Shown here one piece after another: positions 6,343-7,178 of a stretch of DNA of 7,178 nucleotides. Each line of letters opens with the position of its first letter. Positions within the stretch are counted from its first letter, which is position 1. Source of the DNA: a bacterium (GTDB lineage: Bacteria > Vulcanimicrobiota > Xenobia > RGZZ01); the NCBI GenBank assembly GCA_021782195.1, contig JAJXVI010000115.1, forward strand, positions 1 to 7,178. Direction: 5' to 3'. The notes beneath the pieces are model-generated. The model was given only the letters and a program-made list of their open reading frames with translations, ran no database searches and was not told where the DNA came from. The position numbers and the translations under genes are program-made.

Positions 6343-6350
6343 TCACCTCC
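6343..6350 (-). promoter_or_regulatory. Full-match Shine-Dalgarno of the zinc-ribbon gene
   Basis: GGAGGTGA on the minus strand complements the anti-Shine-Dalgarno over eight bases and lies three bases before the GTG at 6339. It fixes that start and predicts strong translation if the gene is transcribed. Confidence 0.75.
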
Positions 6351-6790
6351 ACCCGGTCCGCCCGGGCTCGTGCCATCGCCAACACGGGATCGGCGCCCGG
6401 CCACTGCCCGCGACCCGTCGACCTAGCCTGTGCACCTCGCCTGTGCTACGGCGATGCGACACCCTTTTTCTCGCGTGGAACCGGCCTTGTACATACGGGA
6501 AGGAGCGGGTCCGGTCCTTCCGCTGAAAAGATGTTCCGAGCGCAACCGGACCCGACTTTCGCCGGGACGGCCGCACCGATGGGCCTCCCGGATGCCCTGA
6601 ACGCAGGCATTGTACGCCGGCATCAGCGCGTAGCGGCCCCAGCACAGCCTGCTTTAACGGATCCGGGGGCAGGAGTTTTGCCCTCGGGCATGAACCTGCC
6701 AGGAACACGTTCCGGGTTTGCGAGTCGAGCGCGCCTGATGGCGCGCGACCGTAAGAAGCGACCGTGAGAAACGGAATGAAAGACCTCGCA
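6351..6790. other. Non-coding divergent intergenic region with several inverted repeats
   Basis: No convincing gene lies between the zinc-ribbon gene and the DUF2760 gene. Open frames of up to about 120 codons exist but look like chance translations of GC-rich DNA, with many Arg and Pro, no motif and no ribosome site. Inverted repeats seen: GGAAGGA (6498-6504) with TCCTTCC (6515-6521); CGGGTCCGGT (6506-6515) with ACCGGACCCG (6545-6554); GGGCA (6667-6671), TGCCC (6679-6683), GGGCA (6686-6690); the dyad GGAACACGTTCC (6702-6713); and the hairpin at 6729-6746. A weak sigma-54-like pattern, TGG followed ten bases later by GT, lies near 6477-6491. No sigma-70 promoter stands out, and I do not recognise a tRNA, SRP RNA or known riboswitch. 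Confidence 0.45.
6729..6746 (+). other. Perfect GC hairpin in the leader of the DUF2760 gene
   Basis: GCGCGCC (6729-6735) pairs with GGCGCGC (6740-6746) around TGAT. A further GTC (6724-6726) and GAC (6747-6749) can extend the stem past a two-base bulge. It lies 57 nt before the TTG start and has no T-run after it. It may be a leader structure or the end of an upstream transcript. Confidence 0.4.
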
Positions 6791-6803
6791 GGAGGGTCGA
6801 CGG

Positions 6804-7178
6804 TTGAGACTGTTCTTTGCTTTCAAGGTATTCTTCGTGGTGCTGTTCAGCGGCGCCCGTGCGGAGACGGTCCGCAAGGCGCTGGCAGGCGCGCTCCCCC
6901 CGACGGTCGCGCCGTCCCCCCCTTCTCGCGAAGGGGCAGGAAAGAAGCCGTCGGCGACCGGCCCGGTCGGCCCGGGCCTTGGAGCGGTTGCGGCGGTTCT
7001 GTCACTGCTCCAGCGAGAGGCGCGTTTCGTCGATTTTCTGATGGAAGACGTCGAACCCTACGGCGACGCGCAGGTTGGTGCGGCAGCCCGCGGCGTGCAT
7101 CGAGGCTGTCGAAAGGCCCTGCAGGAGTACATCGAACTGCAACCGGTGCGTGATGAGAAAGAAGGGGATCCGCTCACG
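6804..7178 (+). CDS. DUF2760 family protein, N-terminal part (runs off right edge)
   Basis: Partial gene, 125 codons visible. Start is TTG 6804 with GGAGG at 6791-6795, eight bases upstream. The protein begins RLFFAFKVFFVVLF (2-15), a hydrophobic stretch that could be a membrane anchor or uncleaved signal. A Pro/Gly/Lys-rich linker follows (about 30-60), then a helical part AVLSLLQREARFVDFLMEDV (64-83) and GDAQVGAAARGVHRGCRKAL (87-106). Those last two blocks match my memory of DUF2760 proteins, which have a short hydrophobic start and a linker of variable composition. Their function is unknown; in other bacteria the gene often stands directly upstream of Hsp70/DnaK-like genes, so such a gene may lie just beyond this window. 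The C-terminal half is not visible. Confidence 0.8.
   Translation, partial: MRLFFAFKVFFVVLFSGARAETVRKALAGALPPTVAPSPPSREGAGKKPSATGPVGPGLGAVAAVLSLLQREARFVDFLMEDVEPYGDAQVGAAARGVHRGCRKALQEYIELQPVRDEKEGDPLT

Noticed and set aside
5440..6426. Plus-strand open frame of 328 codons opposite the zinc-ribbon gene
   Set aside because: Composition is dominated by His, Arg and Pro without motifs, while the minus strand has a zinc ribbon, two membrane helices and a perfect Shine-Dalgarno.
6531..6767. Plus-strand ORF of 78 codons upstream of the DUF2760 gene
   Set aside because: No clear ribosome site, no recognisable motif, chance-like composition and overlap with several inverted repeats. A small real gene cannot be fully excluded.

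Overview
The window is high-GC bacterial DNA with dense genes, short gaps, frequent GTG/TTG starts and good Shine-Dalgarno sites. The left-edge gene looks like a TonB-type energy transducer, which points to a Gram-negative. The right-edge gene matches what I recall of DUF2760, a family usually seen in Proteobacteria and Myxococcota-like (former deltaproteobacterial) genomes next to Hsp70-family genes. I would place the source loosely near those groups. No species can be named from the sequence alone.

Left edge, minus strand (1 to about 838): the N-terminal 237 codons of a TonB-like protein, with a single membrane helix carrying the SxxxH signature and a long Pro/Ala/Ser region built from 36-bp DNA repeats. 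Its C-terminus lies outside the window. A strong extended -10 promoter (838-810) precedes it. It diverges from a second extended -10 promoter (905-913, plus strand). The plus-strand leader contains a 27/28-bp tandem repeat (about 1004-1123).

Centre, plus strand (1191-5486): four recognisable genes in one direction. They are a soluble GAF-domain histidine kinase, a GT-B glycosyltransferase, nucleoside diphosphate kinase (ndk) and the 16S rRNA 2'-O-methyltransferase RsmI (rsmI). Kinase and glycosyltransferase are linked by a 46-codon ORF that overlaps both neighbours as ATGA and GTGA, so the three could be translationally coupled. A 60-nt gap precedes ndk. About 245 nt with a hairpin separates ndk from the conserved start of RsmI, whose true start is uncertain. 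No response regulator is visible for the kinase.

Right side: rsmI converges on a minus-strand gene (5578-6339) for an unrecognised protein with an N-terminal CxxC...CxxC zinc ribbon and two C-terminal membrane helices. A 464-nt non-coding stretch (6340-6803) with several inverted repeats then leads to the N-terminal 125 codons of a DUF2760 protein that runs off the right edge.

Most genes here belong to known families. The parts without a ready explanation are the bridging mini-ORF between kinase and glycosyltransferase, the tandem repeat in the kinase leader, the zinc-ribbon membrane protein, and the structured gap before the DUF2760 gene. I did not find a CRISPR array, tRNA, rRNA, insertion sequence or phage gene.
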